A DNA stretch of 6,265 nt from DASZMJ01 sp035551935. Its GTDB lineage: Bacteria > Planctomycetota > Planctomycetia > Isosphaerales > Isosphaeraceae. The translations under genes and the position numbers were made by a program. Under the pieces are notes generated by a model. That model made no database searches. It was not told where the DNA came from and saw nothing but the letters and a program-made list of their open reading frames with translations. The stretch covers positions 1-6,265 of the forward strand of contig DASZMJ010000519.1 of the NCBI GenBank assembly GCA_035551935.1. The letters are read 5' to 3'. Shown here piece by piece: positions 5,996-6,265 of the stretch (the stretch's first letter is position 1; each line of letters opens with the position of its first letter).

Positions 5996-6133
5996 ATGCG
6001 ACATATCTACATCTGTCTTGCCATTTCGGCTTTGGCGCCGTTGGCTTGCAACTCGTCCTCTCCATCGCTCAGTCTCGCCCCCCCCTGCCAGATCGCCGCA
6101 ACTGACAGAAGCGGTGCCATTGCCATTGATTAG
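5996..6133 (+). CDS. Possible short exported peptide or truncated lipoprotein remnant
   Basis: From ATG 5996 the frame gives 45 residues: MRHIYICLAISALAPLAC, then a Ser/Pro-rich stretch and AATDRSGAIAID. The start looks like a signal peptide with a basic n-region, hydrophobic core and Cys18, but the lipobox is poor (Pro at -3). In-frame ATGs at 5963 and 5972 are alternatives; none has a good Shine-Dalgarno. The strong promoter at 5895-5923 lies upstream. A run of eight C (6078-6085) interrupts the frame and could have shifted it. The most likely reading is the 5-prime end of a lipoprotein gene cut short by a neighbouring insertion; a genuine small protein is also possible. Confidence 0.3.
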   Translation: MRHIYICLAISALAPLACNSSSPSLSLAPPCQIAATDRSGAIAID

Positions 6134-6151
6134 GGCGTAACCCGCTGAGCG

Positions 6152-6265
6152 CTATGCCGCAGGTCTCGTGTACAGTCGGGCTTGCTCCCTCTCCACACGG
6201 TGCTCGTGGAACTCCTCCCACTGGTCGTTGAGGTAGAGAGCCCGGACGTGGAGCATCGCCTGTGC
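6152..6265 (-). CDS. C-terminal end of a minus-strand gene, possibly a transposase (partial)
   Basis: Reading leftward from the right edge, 37 codons stay open to a TAG at 6154-6152. The peptide starts AQAMLHVRALYLNDQWEEFH and ends in VEREQARLYTRPAA. The helical, amphipathic, Arg/Glu-rich pattern with WEEF and EQxRLY is real-protein-like and from memory resembles C-termini of some transposases; the family cannot be fixed from 37 residues. The start lies outside the window. If it is a transposase, the element end should lie a short way left of 6152. Confidence 0.5.
   Translation of the reverse strand, partial: AQAMLHVRALYLNDQWEEFHEHRVEREQARLYTRPAA

Overview
The window is GC-rich DNA, most likely from a planctomycete (Planctomycetota, perhaps Isosphaeraceae or a relative). 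That is inferred from strong G/C bias at third codon positions, an EF-G2-type translation factor next to histidine genes, and intergenic repeats of the degenerate ATTCGGAATTGCGGATT type. No rRNA, tRNA or CRISPR array was seen. The taxon is an inference; no 16S or other decisive marker is present.

Layout. At the left edge (1-44, minus) is the start of a probable transposase that runs out of the window, followed by a gene-free stretch with a 21-nt-arm inverted repeat (124-184). From 1949 down to 217 there is a leftward three-gene cluster: a probable lipoprotein with two copies of a ~70-residue repeat, whose frame is broken by one base near 1716; a 171-residue protein with a C-terminal hydrophobic segment; and a 111-residue GlsB/YeaQ/YmgE-type small membrane protein. 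Gaps are 19 and 30 nt and each gene has a good Shine-Dalgarno, so they look like one transcription unit. The last two share a short motif (DYKxAVxxxLxxG), one at its C-terminus and the other at its N-terminus.

Divergent from this cluster is a rightward set: hisH (2127-2732) and hisA (2819-3538), both histidine biosynthesis enzymes with catalytic residues intact, and then a 689-residue EF-G2-like GTPase (3760-5829) ending at a strong intrinsic terminator. hisA and the EF-G2 gene are separated by a ~200-bp stretch bounded by inverted copies of a degenerate intergenic repeat. The EF-G2 protein has an alanine in place of the usual P-loop glycine and a tyrosine in place of the usual switch II histidine.

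After the terminator there is a near-consensus sigma70 promoter (5895-5923) in front of a very short possible exported peptide, then the C-terminal end of another minus-strand gene, possibly a transposase. Both edges therefore look mobile-element related, with a chromosomal core between them.

How the genes fit together: HisH supplies ammonia to HisF (not in the window) and HisA makes the substrate of that HisH-HisF step. EF-G2 is a translation-factor paralogue with no evident link to histidine synthesis beyond position. The leftward cluster looks like a cell-envelope or stress module of unknown function and is the best candidate here for something undescribed.
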